Source: Saprospiraceae bacterium (GTDB lineage Bacteria; Bacteroidota; Bacteroidia; Chitinophagales; Saprospiraceae). From it: DNA of 7,966 nucleotides. Positions 1-7,281 of this stretch are shown piece by piece. The DNA lies in contig SLKL01000343.1 in NCBI GenBank assembly GCA_007134625.1, positions 1-7,966 of the forward strand, written 5' to 3'. The stretch's first letter is position 1. Every line of letters begins with the position of its first letter. The notes beneath the pieces are model-generated. The model made no database searches and was not told where the DNA came from. It worked only from the letters and a program-made list of their open reading frames with translations. The position numbers were made by a program, and so were the translations under genes.

Positions 1-2
1 AA

Positions 3-70
3 GAGCCTGAAGGGCTCATATATCAAATGTATGGGCAACGCCCATACCTGAGAGCCCGAAGGACTCTCAG
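3..70. other. Cluster of three consecutive short hairpins, function unknown
   Basis: Three perfect or near-perfect inverted repeats lie end to end. Positions 3-17 read GAGCC-TGAAG-GGCTC (5-bp stem). Positions 30-46 read TATGGGC-AAC-GCCCATA (7-bp stem). Positions 48-70 have CTGAGAG at 48-54 pairing with CTCTCAG at 64-70, with a further CC/GG pair around a CGAA loop. The first and third are related: both have GAG...CTC arms and a GAAGG-containing loop. None is followed by a T tract on the + strand; the third is followed by eight A residues. None is therefore a textbook intrinsic terminator for + strand transcription. They could be the 3' end of an upstream transcript, a leader structure or palindromic repeats. 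The cluster may continue beyond the left edge. Confidence 0.55.
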
Positions 71-81
71 AAAAAAAACCT

Positions 82-89
82 TATCTTTG
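82..89 (+). promoter_or_regulatory. Candidate Bacteroidota -7 promoter element (TATCTTTG)
   Basis: TATCTTTG matches the Bacteroidota -7 consensus TAnnTTTG and lies 20 nt before the ATG of the metallo-hydrolase gene, which would leave a leader of roughly 15 nt. No TTG is found at the expected -33 spacing, which falls in the right arm of the third hairpin, so the match is only half of the consensus. The same octamer occurs upstream of dnaE. Confidence 0.4.
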
Positions 90-109
90 CCCGACTTAAA
101 AAAACAGTT

Positions 110-754
110 ATGGCTAAAATTCACCTATTAACCTACAACCCTTTTCAGCAAAATACCGTAGTCGTAGAATCCGGAGGCGAGTGCCTAATCATAGATCCAG
201 GAGCCTACACAAAAGAAGAACAAAACGACTTTCTAAATTTCATTTCCGACAATAATCTAAAACCGATCAGACTCCTCAACACACACTGTCATTTGGACCA
301 CGTTTTTTCCAATGGCCTGATCGCAGAAAAATTTGGTCTCGATCTGGAAATACACGAGGAAGAATTACCTATGCTAAAAGCCTGCCCCCAGGTCGGGCAA
401 GCATATGGTATCCCGACAGCTCCATCACCCGAACCCAAAAAGTGGCTCAAGCCCGGAGATGGTATAGAAATAGGTGATGACAAGCTCCAGATTCTCTTTA
501 CTCCCGGTCATAGCCCCGGCAGTGTAAGTTTCTACTCTGAGAAAAATAATTACCTCATTGCAGGAGATGTACTTTTTCATGAGAGTATAGGTCGCACTGA
601 TCTTCCCAGAGGCGATTTCAATACACTCATGCTTTCTATAAGGGATAAGCTACTAACTTTACCTGACGATGTAATTGTATATCCGGGGCATGGACCTACA
701 ACAACCATTGGCCACGAACGGAACCACAATCCATTTATTCGGCAGTATTTATAA
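110..754 (+). CDS. Metallo-beta-lactamase-fold hydrolase, glyoxalase II-like (YcbL/GloB-type)
   Basis: This 214-residue cytoplasmic protein has no signal peptide, and the whole MBL-fold core is present. The opening NPFQQNT (residues 10-16) is typical of the YcbL/glyoxalase II branch. The binuclear metal site is complete: THCHLDH at 58-64 supplies H59, H61, D63 and H64, H134 lies in TPGHSPG, D153 in AGD, and H194 in PGHGP. The segment FHESIGRTDLPRGD (156-169) is characteristic of small MBL hydrolases that act on thioesters such as S-lactoylglutathione or related thiol conjugates. The long C-terminal substrate-binding domain of classical glyoxalase II (about 250 residues) is absent, so it is closer to YcbL-type proteins. 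The exact substrate cannot be read from sequence. The ATG is preceded by an A-rich leader without a Shine-Dalgarno motif, as usual in Bacteroidota. The gene stands alone and converges on the serine hydrolase gene. Confidence 0.93.
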   Translation: MAKIHLLTYNPFQQNTVVVESGGECLIIDPGAYTKEEQNDFLNFISDNNLKPIRLLNTHCHLDHVFSNGLIAEKFGLDLEIHEEELPMLKACPQVGQAYGIPTAPSPEPKKWLKPGDGIEIGDDKLQILFTPGHSPGSVSFYSEKNNYLIAGDVLFHESIGRTDLPRGDFNTLMLSIRDKLLTLPDDVIVYPGHGPTTTIGHERNHNPFIRQYL

Positions 755-782
755 TATTTCAATACACCTTTTTTACCGAAAA

Positions 783-815
783 AATAATGCCCTGACTCAA
801 GGTCAAGGCATTATT
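783..815 (-). terminator. Intrinsic terminator of the serine hydrolase gene, possibly bidirectional
   Basis: AATAATGCC at 783-791 pairs perfectly with GGCATTATT at 807-815. After one C/A mismatch, TGAC (793-796) pairs with GTCA (802-805), closing a five-base loop. Read on the - strand, the stem runs into a T tract (complement of the A run at 779-784), which makes a classic Rho-independent terminator 31 bp after the stop codon of the serine hydrolase. On the + strand the stem is followed only by ATC, so termination of the metallo-hydrolase transcript from the other side is possible but weaker. Confidence 0.85.
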
Positions 816-845
816 ATCAGAAGTCAAAAATCAATTTAGTTCTCC

Positions 846-2195
846 CTATGATCTTTTTTCAAGACTCATAATCATATCCTTGATTTGTATTACCAGATTT
901 TTGACCTCGCCTTTACGATCTTTTTGAAATCCTATCCGAATCCCCGAAAAGTCATCAGAAAAAAAGTATGGGCTTTTAGCTTCTGAAAACAGGTATTCAT
1001 TACCGTTGATATTTACCCCTAATTGGCCATATTTTACAAATACACTTGCCTGAAAAGTACTGTCAGCATTAATAAATTGACCGGTAAGGGATCTGAGTTT
1101 CACCTCCTCAGGTAGATATCCTGATAATTCAGGCCAGTTAAATTCAGATTCAAAACAGGCACTAAGAATATTATAAAGCACTTGATCAAAAGAAGTATTC
1201 AGTCCATTCAACAGAACAGAAACGGTCATGTTGTTTTCCGGAAAATATGCTACGAAAGTCCTATACTCATCGATCCCACCATAATGACCAAAACCAATGT
1301 TATCGTTGAATTCAATAGGAATAAGTCCTGCGCCAAGATTACTATCGGTTGAGTACATCTGCTTGAGAGAAGCAAGAGAAATAAGTTCTCCATTAAAAAG
1401 TGCATCCATAAATACCCCCAAATCCGCTCCATTAGATACCATTCCACCCGCAGCATGAGCCATTTTTCTGCTTGTCGCCGGAACATAGGTTACCCAGTCA
1501 TCCATAGTTCTGATAAAGGAATGTGTCTGAAATCCTAAATCTGCATAATCCGGGGAAGCAAAAGTTGATGTCAAGCCCAAAGGGTGGGCAATATTTTCAT
1601 GTATCAAAACTGCCAAATCCTGACCACGGATCTGCTCTATGATATAACCCAGTAATAAGTAGTTGGTATTACTATAATCTAATTCCTCTCCGGGCTCAAA
1701 TACAGGCTGATAATAAGAAATAAGTTTCAACATTTCCTCTTGTGACCTATCCCTGTGCTTCCAATGCCAATATGTAGAGTCAGCAGTAAAATTAAACAAA
1801 CCGGATCTGTGACTCAATAAGTGATCCATACTTATTAATTCCGCATTGGGAATACCGGGAAAAAACTCTGCTAATTTCGTTTCACCACTCACCCAGCCCT
1901 TTTCTACCATTTGGTAAAACAGAACAGCTGTAAAAATTTTACTAATTGAGCCAATTGAATAAATCTCATTGCCATCTTTTCCTCTTACATCATTTCCCAA
2001 ATGCCAGGAAGTTCCCCCTGACCATTGATAAAAAGTCTCTCCATCTATGGAAATATTAACCGAACCCATAATCCGATCATTATTTTCCATCAAGTTTAGA
2101 AAGCTATCAATATTTGAAATATTCAGCTCACTTTGGCTGTAGTTGGCGCACATAAACATCAGTGCAAAAACGAAGGTCAATTTCACTCTTTTCAT
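846..2195 (-). CDS. Exported serine hydrolase of the class C beta-lactamase / penicillin-binding-like family
   Basis: This 449-residue protein begins with a basic and hydrophobic signal sequence (MKRVK followed by a hydrophobic stretch to about residue 17). No good lipobox is visible, so it is probably secreted or periplasmic. The three active-site motifs of the beta-lactamase/PBP-like fold are in order: SxxK as S83-I-S-K86 in SIGSISKIFTA, YxN as Y174-S-N176 in LDYSNTNYLLLG, and HxG as H305-Y-G307 (the family's KTG equivalent). The family signature LLSHRSGL lies at 126-133. After about residue 360 comes a C-terminal extension of roughly 85 residues rich in beta strand, as in many Bacteroidota members. 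The family includes esterases, D-amino-acid peptidases and beta-lactamase-like proteins, so the substrate is unknown and a resistance role should not be assumed. It is monocistronic, with its own promoter and terminator. Confidence 0.9.
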   Translation of the reverse strand: MKRVKLTFVFALMFMCANYSQSELNISNIDSFLNLMENNDRIMGSVNISIDGETFYQWSGGTSWHLGNDVRGKDGNEIYSIGSISKIFTAVLFYQMVEKGWVSGETKLAEFFPGIPNAELISMDHLLSHRSGLFNFTADSTYWHWKHRDRSQEEMLKLISYYQPVFEPGEELDYSNTNYLLLGYIIEQIRGQDLAVLIHENIAHPLGLTSTFASPDYADLGFQTHSFIRTMDDWVTYVPATSRKMAHAAGGMVSNGADLGVFMDALFNGELISLASLKQMYSTDSNLGAGLIPIEFNDNIGFGHYGGIDEYRTFVAYFPENNMTVSVLLNGLNTSFDQVLYNILSACFESEFNWPELSGYLPEEVKLRSLTGQFINADSTFQASVFVKYGQLGVNINGNEYLFSEAKSPYFFSDDFSGIRIGFQKDRKGEVKNLVIQIKDMIMSLEKRS

Positions 2196-2216
2196 GATTC
2201 TAAATTTTTATTACTA

Positions 2217-2244
2217 CAAATTTAGGCTCATAAATGCTTGACAA
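2217..2244 (-). promoter_or_regulatory. Bacteroidota-type promoter of the serine hydrolase gene
   Basis: On the - strand, TTG (complement of 2242-2244) is followed by exactly 17 nt and then TAAATTTG (complement of 2217-2224). This matches the Bacteroidota primary sigma consensus TTG-N17-19-TAnnTTTG in every specified position. The -7 element ends 21 nt before the ATG at 2195, giving a short A/T-rich leader of about 15 nt without a Shine-Dalgarno sequence. Confidence 0.8.
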
Positions 2245-2446
2245 TACATGGATTACGACTAAGGAATAAAATTATCGGATTAATAAAAATGAAATCAAAT
2301 ACTCCATCGACCAAGGACAAATTTTAATCGACTTAAAATAAATACCGATCATTACACCGTCGAAAAAGCTCCTTTTTTCTATCTCTTCGATGTTGGTTAC
2401 TGTTTTTTGATCACAGCTTTGACCGGCGTATATGGGAGCAAAAATC
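2245..2446. other. Intergenic DNA between divergent genes, no gene recognised
   Basis: This is the central part of the 372-bp gap between the serine hydrolase and dnaE. It is A/T-rich and contains no credible open reading frame; the longest ATG-started frame I noticed encodes about 12 residues (from about 2289). Two weak long-range complementarities are visible: AGCTCC near 2368 with GGGAGC near 2434, and the imperfect pair ACCGTC...AAAGCT near 2357-2369 with AGCTTTGACCGG near 2416-2426. They could form an extended stem in an RNA but are too imperfect to call a known ncRNA. Confidence 0.4.
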
Positions 2447-2470
2447 AAAAGTCAAACTTTACGGACTTTT
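2447..2470. repeat. AT-rich inverted repeat upstream of the dnaE promoter
   Basis: AAAAGTC (2447-2453) and GACTTTT (2464-2470) form a perfect 7-bp inverted repeat around a 10-nt spacer, ending 25 nt before the candidate -7 element of dnaE. It could be an operator half-site pair or a weak hairpin with a following T. The low GC content means it could also have arisen by chance. Confidence 0.3.
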
Positions 2471-2495
2471 TAATCCGAATAAACTCAAAAAATTC

Positions 2496-2503
2496 TATCT
2501 TTG
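2496..2503 (+). promoter_or_regulatory. Candidate -7 promoter element of dnaE (TATCTTTG)
   Basis: TATCTTTG fits the TAnnTTTG Bacteroidota -7 consensus and is identical to the octamer before the metallo-hydrolase gene. It lies 64 nt before the dnaE ATG, which implies a leader of roughly 58 nt. No TTG is present at the expected -33 position; the region there reads TAATCC. The call therefore rests on the -7 octamer and its location. Confidence 0.45.
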
Positions 2504-2567
2504 TAGCCACTTGATTTGAAGGATTGACTCCCCCATTTTTAATTAACCAATCAACCAAAAGCTGAAT

Positions 2568-5500
2568 ATGTGCGATTTTGTCCACCTCCATAACCACTCT
2601 CAATTTTCTCTATTAGACGGTGCCACAGCTATAGAGGACATGGTACGAAAGGCGGCACAAGATGGACAAAAGGGAGTTGCACTTACTGACCACGGAAATA
2701 TGTTCGGTGCATTCAAACTGGTATCTGAATCCAGAAAACAGGGGATCAAACCCATAGTTGGTTGTGAATTCTATCTCGTGGAGGACCGACACAGGAAGTC
2801 ATTTTCCAGGAGACTGGGAGAAAAAGACATCCGCTACCATCAATTGTTACTGGCAAAAAATCAGACCGGCTATGTCAACCTTATTAAACTCTGTTCCAAG
2901 GGTTTTCTCGATGGTCTTTATATGGATTTTCCGCGAGTGGACAAGGAACTTATTTTGCAGCATCACGAGGGTGTAATTGCAACATCCTGCTGCATAGGTG
3001 CGGAAATCCCTCAAACTATATTACAGGGAAAAATTGCGGAGGCCGAAGAAAAACTAAAATGGTGGTTAGATATTTTTGGAGAGGATTACTACATAGAACT
3101 TCAGCGCCATAAAGGCCTGGAAAATATAGATGGCACAGGATATAGTCAGGAGGACGTAAATCAGGTACTACTCGGTTTTGCTAAAAAGTACAACATCAAG
3201 GTCATCGCAACTAACGACAGCCATTATCTCGAGCAGGATGATGCCTTCCCACACGACATTTTACTTTGTGTGAATACAGGAAAAAAGTTAGAGGAAGAAA
3301 AGCGCTTCAAATTTGCCAGTGATGACTTTTTCTTCAAAACACAGGAGGAAATGGGCGCAGTCTTTAAGGATATCCCCGAAGCCTTAGATAATACCAATGA
3401 AATTCTTGACAAAGTAGATACACTGCAACTGGAAAGAGATATTTTATTGCCTGCTTATCCGCTCCCGCCGGGTTTTAAAACACAGGAAGATTATCTGCAT
3501 CATTTGACTTTTGAGGGTGCAAAAAAACGATATGGAACACTCACTCAGGAAATAGTTGAGAGACTTGAATTCGAATTAAAAGTAATCAATGATTCGGGAT
3601 ATCCGGGGTACTTCCTCATTGTCCAGGACTTCACCAGTGCAGCCAGAAAGATGGGTGTTTCTGTAGGACCTGGAAGAGGTTCAGCAGCAGGGTCGGCAGT
3701 AGCCTATTGCACGGGGATTACCAATGTGGACCCCATCAAGTACAATCTACTATTTGAGCGTTTTTTGAATCCTGAAAGAATATCCATGCCTGATATTGAT
3801 ATTGACTTTGATGATGAGGGACGATCAAAGATAATAGACTATGTCATTGATAAATATGGCAGAAATCAGGTTGCCCAAATCATCACTTACGGTACCATGG
3901 CAGCCAAGTCTTCCATTAGGGATGTCGGTCGGGTAATGGACCTTGAACTCAGAGAAGTAGATCGTCTCACCAAAATGTTTCCGGCAGATATGTCCGCCTC
4001 ATTAAAGGGTATTCTTGGAAAAGAGGGAATTAGCCCCAAGCTAAAAGCCAAACTGCGAGCTGATGATCTTGAAAAAGCGATGAAAATAAGGGAGCTCGCA
4101 ACAGGTAATAGTTTGATTGCCAAAACACTTGAAAGTGCTTGCAGACTTGAGGGCTCTGTAAGGAACACCGGTATTCATGCCTGCGCATTGGTTATCACTC
4201 CTTCTGATGTGACGGACTATGTACCTGTAGCAGTCGGAAAGGGTTCTGATCTGTATTTATCTCAGTTTGATAATAGTATTGCGGAGGATGCCGGACTACT
4301 AAAAATGGATTTCCTCGGTTTGAGAACCTTGAGTATCATCAAAGATGCGGTCCGTCTTGTTAAAGAAAACCGAGGGATAGAAATTGATCCGGAAGAAGTA
4401 CCCCTCGATGACACCAAAACTTATGAACTATTCCAAAGGGGTGAAACGGTGGGTATATTTCAGTATGAATCTGATGGAATGCAAAAAGCGCTCAAAGAGT
4501 TGAGACCTTCCAAATTTGAAGACCTCATCGCTATGAATGCCCTATATCGTCCGGGACCTTTGGAGTATATCCCGAGTTTTATCGCCAGAAAACACGGTAG
4601 GGAACCCATTACATACGACCTCCCTGAGATGGAAGAGTACTTGGAAGAAACCTATGGTATTACCGTCTATCAGGAGCAGGTGATGCTACTTTCACAAAAA
4701 CTTGCAGGGTTTAGTAAAGGTCAGGCTGACTCTTTGAGAAAGGGAATGGGAAAGAAAAAGCAGGAAATAATTGATGCACTTTTCCCCAAGTTTCTTGAGG
4801 GATGTCTGGAAAGAGGACATCCCAAGGACAAAGTAGAGAAAATCTGGAAGGATTGGGAAAAATTTGCCCAATATGCTTTTAACAAATCTCACTCTACCTG
4901 TTATGCTTTCGTAGCTTTTCAGACGGCCTACTTAAAAGCCAATTACCCGGAGGAGTTCATGGCATCCGTGCTATCACACAACAAAAACGACATCTCCAAA
5001 GTCAACTTTTTTCTCCGCGAAGCCAAAAGGATGGATATCAAAGTGCTCGGTCCCTGCATTAATGAAAGTGACAGTAAGTTTACCGTAAAAAAGGAAGGAG
5101 AAATCAGAATTGGACTTTCAGCACTTAAAGGAGTGGGCGAAGGTGTAGTAGAAGAGATAGTAAAAGAACGAGAAAAAAACGGTCCATTCACTACGGCAAT
5201 TGATCTGGTAAAAAGATTGAGTTTGCGACAATTCAATAAAAAAGTATTCGATAGTATGGCACTTGCCGGGGGCTTGGATGCACTTGGATTAAACCGGGCT
5301 GTATATTTTGCTCCTTCCGACAAATACGATACTTTCATTGAACATCTATTAAAGTTTGGTCAATCCTATCAGGAAGAAAAAGAACAAAATATGAATTCCC
5401 TTTTTGGGGACTCTCTTGAAGACCTGATAGAAGAACCTGTACCACCTGAAGTGGAGCCTTGGAACAAACTGATACAATTGGAAAAAGAAAAAGAGGTGGT

Positions 5501-6110
5501 AGGTATCTATGTTACAGGTCACCCCCTCGATATCTATGAACTGGAACTGAAAAACTTTACCGATTGCGAATTAAGGCAGTTGGATAAAGCAAAAAAAGAG
5601 GGAGCAAGAGGACGGGTAGCCGGTAAAGTCTCCTCAGCAAGACACGGGATTAATAAAAAGGGTAACGGTTATTGTTTCTTTACTCTCGAGGATTTTCATG
5701 GCTCCTATGATTTTGCATTATTCGGAGAGGAATATCAGCGTTATGGGTCACTTGTGGCCGAGGGACAGGTTTTGCACATTACCGGTGCTTTTAAGAAGCG
5801 ATATTACTCTGATGAGCTGGATTTTAAAATCCAGAGTATGCGATTATTAAGTACAGTCGGAGAAGAAGAGATCAAATCGCTGACGTTATATTTAAAACTG
5901 GATCAGGTCAATCCAAATATTACCGACCAAATTCTCAATTTGTGCTCAGAGTACGAAGGGAAACACCGACTATTTATAAAGGTCCTTGACTTTGAAAAAA
6001 AGTTGGAACTGGACCTTAAATCAGAAAATATCCTCATAGATATTCAACCTGATCTGGTAAAAAAGCTAAAGAAACTAAATATTAAGAGCAAGTTGAATGG
6101 GAAGAAATGA
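2568..6110 (+). CDS. dnaE: DNA polymerase III subunit alpha (replicative C-family polymerase)
   Basis: This 1180-residue catalytic subunit of the replicative DNA polymerase is close in length to E. coli DnaE (1160). The N-terminal PHP domain (about 4-290) opens with HLHNHSQFSLLDG. It keeps the metal-site residues H6, H8, D17, H42 (TDHGN), E67, H91, a Cys at 141/142, and D217 and H219 (NDSHY). The palm has GPGRGSAAGS at 367-376, PDIDIDF with catalytic D409 and D411, and the third aspartate D581 in KMDFLGLRTL. RPGP at 661-664 and FNKSHS at 771-776 are conserved polymerase-core segments. A helix-hairpin-helix follows near 846-870 (LKGVGEG). QNMNSLFG at 940-947 resembles a sliding-clamp-binding motif, and an OB fold lies near 1015-1100. 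It is neither fused to a DnaQ exonuclease nor split by an intein. The ATG just before the PHP motif fits the family start. The gene is monocistronic and convergent with the TspO-like gene. Confidence 0.98.
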   Translation: MCDFVHLHNHSQFSLLDGATAIEDMVRKAAQDGQKGVALTDHGNMFGAFKLVSESRKQGIKPIVGCEFYLVEDRHRKSFSRRLGEKDIRYHQLLLAKNQTGYVNLIKLCSKGFLDGLYMDFPRVDKELILQHHEGVIATSCCIGAEIPQTILQGKIAEAEEKLKWWLDIFGEDYYIELQRHKGLENIDGTGYSQEDVNQVLLGFAKKYNIKVIATNDSHYLEQDDAFPHDILLCVNTGKKLEEEKRFKFASDDFFFKTQEEMGAVFKDIPEALDNTNEILDKVDTLQLERDILLPAYPLPPGFKTQEDYLHHLTFEGAKKRYGTLTQEIVERLEFELKVINDSGYPGYFLIVQDFTSAARKMGVSVGPGRGSAAGSAVAYCTGITNVDPIKYNLLFERFLNPERISMPDIDIDFDDEGRSKIIDYVIDKYGRNQVAQIITYGTMAAKSSIRDVGRVMDLELREVDRLTKMFPADMSASLKGILGKEGISPKLKAKLRADDLEKAMKIRELATGNSLIAKTLESACRLEGSVRNTGIHACALVITPSDVTDYVPVAVGKGSDLYLSQFDNSIAEDAGLLKMDFLGLRTLSIIKDAVRLVKENRGIEIDPEEVPLDDTKTYELFQRGETVGIFQYESDGMQKALKELRPSKFEDLIAMNALYRPGPLEYIPSFIARKHGREPITYDLPEMEEYLEETYGITVYQEQVMLLSQKLAGFSKGQADSLRKGMGKKKQEIIDALFPKFLEGCLERGHPKDKVEKIWKDWEKFAQYAFNKSHSTCYAFVAFQTAYLKANYPEEFMASVLSHNKNDISKVNFFLREAKRMDIKVLGPCINESDSKFTVKKEGEIRIGLSALKGVGEGVVEEIVKEREKNGPFTTAIDLVKRLSLRQFNKKVFDSMALAGGLDALGLNRAVYFAPSDKYDTFIEHLLKFGQSYQEEKEQNMNSLFGDSLEDLIEEPVPPEVEPWNKLIQLEKEKEVVGIYVTGHPLDIYELELKNFTDCELRQLDKAKKEGARGRVAGKVSSARHGINKKGNGYCFFTLEDFHGSYDFALFGEEYQRYGSLVAEGQVLHITGAFKKRYYSDELDFKIQSMRLLSTVGEEEIKSLTLYLKLDQVNPNITDQILNLCSEYEGKHRLFIKVLDFEKKLELDLKSENILIDIQPDLVKKLKKLNIKSKLNGKK

Positions 6111-6458
6111 TTTTTAACGGAGAGTTATCCTGATTCATAAGAACACATAAAAAAATGGGGTTGTTTGACTAGAATAATGATTTGAGTCTTGAGTTAGCTG
6201 AAGTTACTGATTGCTCTCACCAAAGCCCCTTCGATATACTAAAAAATTGCCCCAATCACTATATACCAGTACCCCCAATTACGCTTAAAACGAATGAGCC
6301 GGAACTCTTCAATTCAAAAGCAATTAAGCTGGTTGCTTAATTGGGGTATAAATCAAAAAAATCAATACTTATAATAACTTGAGAAATTCCAGTCTTACAG
6401 TTGTAATCTGAATATTTAAATAAGCTGAAAGCCAGAAGCAAGTAGTCCAAAGCTGAAC
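6111..6458. other. Intergenic DNA between convergent genes
   Basis: This 348-bp gap separates the stops of dnaE and the TspO-like gene. No open reading frame of interest, tRNA or known RNA motif is visible. No strong GC-rich hairpin with a T tract follows dnaE. The only clear structure is the palindromic element at about 6250-6348, described separately. The first 130 bases after dnaE look unstructured to me. Confidence 0.5.
6321..6343 (-). terminator. Perfect 9-bp hairpin between convergent genes, possible terminator
   Basis: CAATTAAGC (6321-6329) pairs with GCTTAATTG (6335-6343) around the loop TGGTT. On the - strand the stem is followed by CTTTTG, a short T run, so it may weakly terminate transcription from the SDR/TspO-like pair, 115 bp after that stop codon. 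On the + strand no T tract follows. The right arm can alternatively pair with 6273-6281 (CCCCAATTA), so the element may not be a simple terminator. Confidence 0.4.
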
Positions 6459-7253
6459 CTATATTTCCCCCCTCTGCCATTTTAAAAGAGGCGTATAATA
6501 ATGGTTTTTGTAAGAGTGATAAATGACCAGCAATAGGAGAACAGCCGCTGCGGTAAAGGTAGCACTGCCGACCAATTCAGAACTTTCTCTAATATTAAGA
6601 GCTACCGCAAAGAAACCCCAGCATCCAACCAGAGCAGTTTCTCTCATATTTCTTTTTAATGTGAGAAAAAAGTAGATGGCGACAGCAACACCGGTTATCA
6701 TTATGGCCCAGTATTCGGGATTTAGACCCAATGCACTCCAGTCCAGGGCAACCAATAAAACAGCAACATTAAGCACGGATGCAAGAACAATCCAACCAAG
6801 GTAAAAACAAATCGGCCACCAAACAAAAGCGATAATCCTTACAGGTGCATCCCAGATTTCTAGTCGCAGGTTTAGTGTTAGTTTGATAAGAGAGAATAAA
6901 AGGCCGAAAATCAACAGAGTTGAAATGGCTATCATGTCATTGACCCAGAAAAATATCCATAATATATTGAAAACATTCGCTAACGAAAACCACCACCCCG
7001 TCGGCATAAGAGAGTCTTCAGAACTTCCTGTTTTCCATGAATAAACCTGATAGCCTACGAAACCTATCAACAATAGATAGATAAAACCCCAAATGGAGAA
7101 TGCATAACCGGCAGGTGTCAATAGTGTAGGATAAGCAGCACTTATTTCTCCGACAGTTGCCATGCCCAATGCACCAGAACCAAAAATAAAGTTGGCAATC
7201 AGCACCATCAACAGGGTGATGGCATTAAATAAGAGGAGTAATCCCGGCTTCAT
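6459..7253 (-). CDS. Trp-rich multi-pass membrane protein related to TspO/MBR family
   Basis: This 264-residue, strongly hydrophobic protein has about seven or eight predicted membrane segments, roughly at 4-24, 50-71, 86-106, 108-127, 140-168, 181-198, 206-220 and 228-247. It contains 14 tryptophans, many in or near membrane segments. LLTPAGYAFSIWGFIYLLL (44-62) resembles the first conserved block of TspO/MBR proteins (P-x-x-x-F-x-I-W-x-x-I/L-Y), and FYLGWIVLASVLNVAVLL (150-167) resembles their W-x-x-x-A-x-x-x-N block. Typical TspO is about 160 residues with five helices, so this is an enlarged relative. TspO proteins bind porphyrins and other hydrophobic ligands; whether this one does is unknown. 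Its ATG lies 28 bp after the SDR stop on the same strand, suggesting co-transcription. No Shine-Dalgarno sequence precedes it. The end of the gene, ...WQRGEI, is intact. Confidence 0.75.
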   Translation of the reverse strand: MKPGLLLLFNAITLLMVLIANFIFGSGALGMATVGEISAAYPTLLTPAGYAFSIWGFIYLLLIGFVGYQVYSWKTGSSEDSLMPTGWWFSLANVFNILWIFFWVNDMIAISTLLIFGLLFSLIKLTLNLRLEIWDAPVRIIAFVWWPICFYLGWIVLASVLNVAVLLVALDWSALGLNPEYWAIMITGVAVAIYFFLTLKRNMRETALVGCWGFFAVALNIRESSELVGSATFTAAAVLLLLVIYHSYKNHYYTPLLKWQRGEI

Positions 7254-7281
7254 AGCGCAGTATTTAATGAAATGAATTAAC

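Noticed and set aside
3..70. CRISPR array or repeat-spacer structure
   Set aside because: The three hairpins differ in sequence and spacing, there is no constant repeat, and no cas gene is nearby.
846..2195. Antibiotic-resistance beta-lactamase
   Set aside because: The SxxK, YxN and HxG motifs define a broad serine hydrolase family. The long C-terminal extension and lack of resistance context make a specific beta-lactamase call unsupported.
3887..5338. Open frames of 66-131 residues antisense to dnaE (for example 3887-4168 and 4943-5338)
   Set aside because: They lie wholly opposite a fully conserved dnaE reading frame, have Ser/Leu-rich composition typical of antisense shadows, and show no recognisable domain.
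6250..6348. Integron attC site
   Set aside because: The element is palindromic, but I could not find the conserved GTTRRRY/RYYYAAC core boxes, and there is no cassette-like array or integrase in view.
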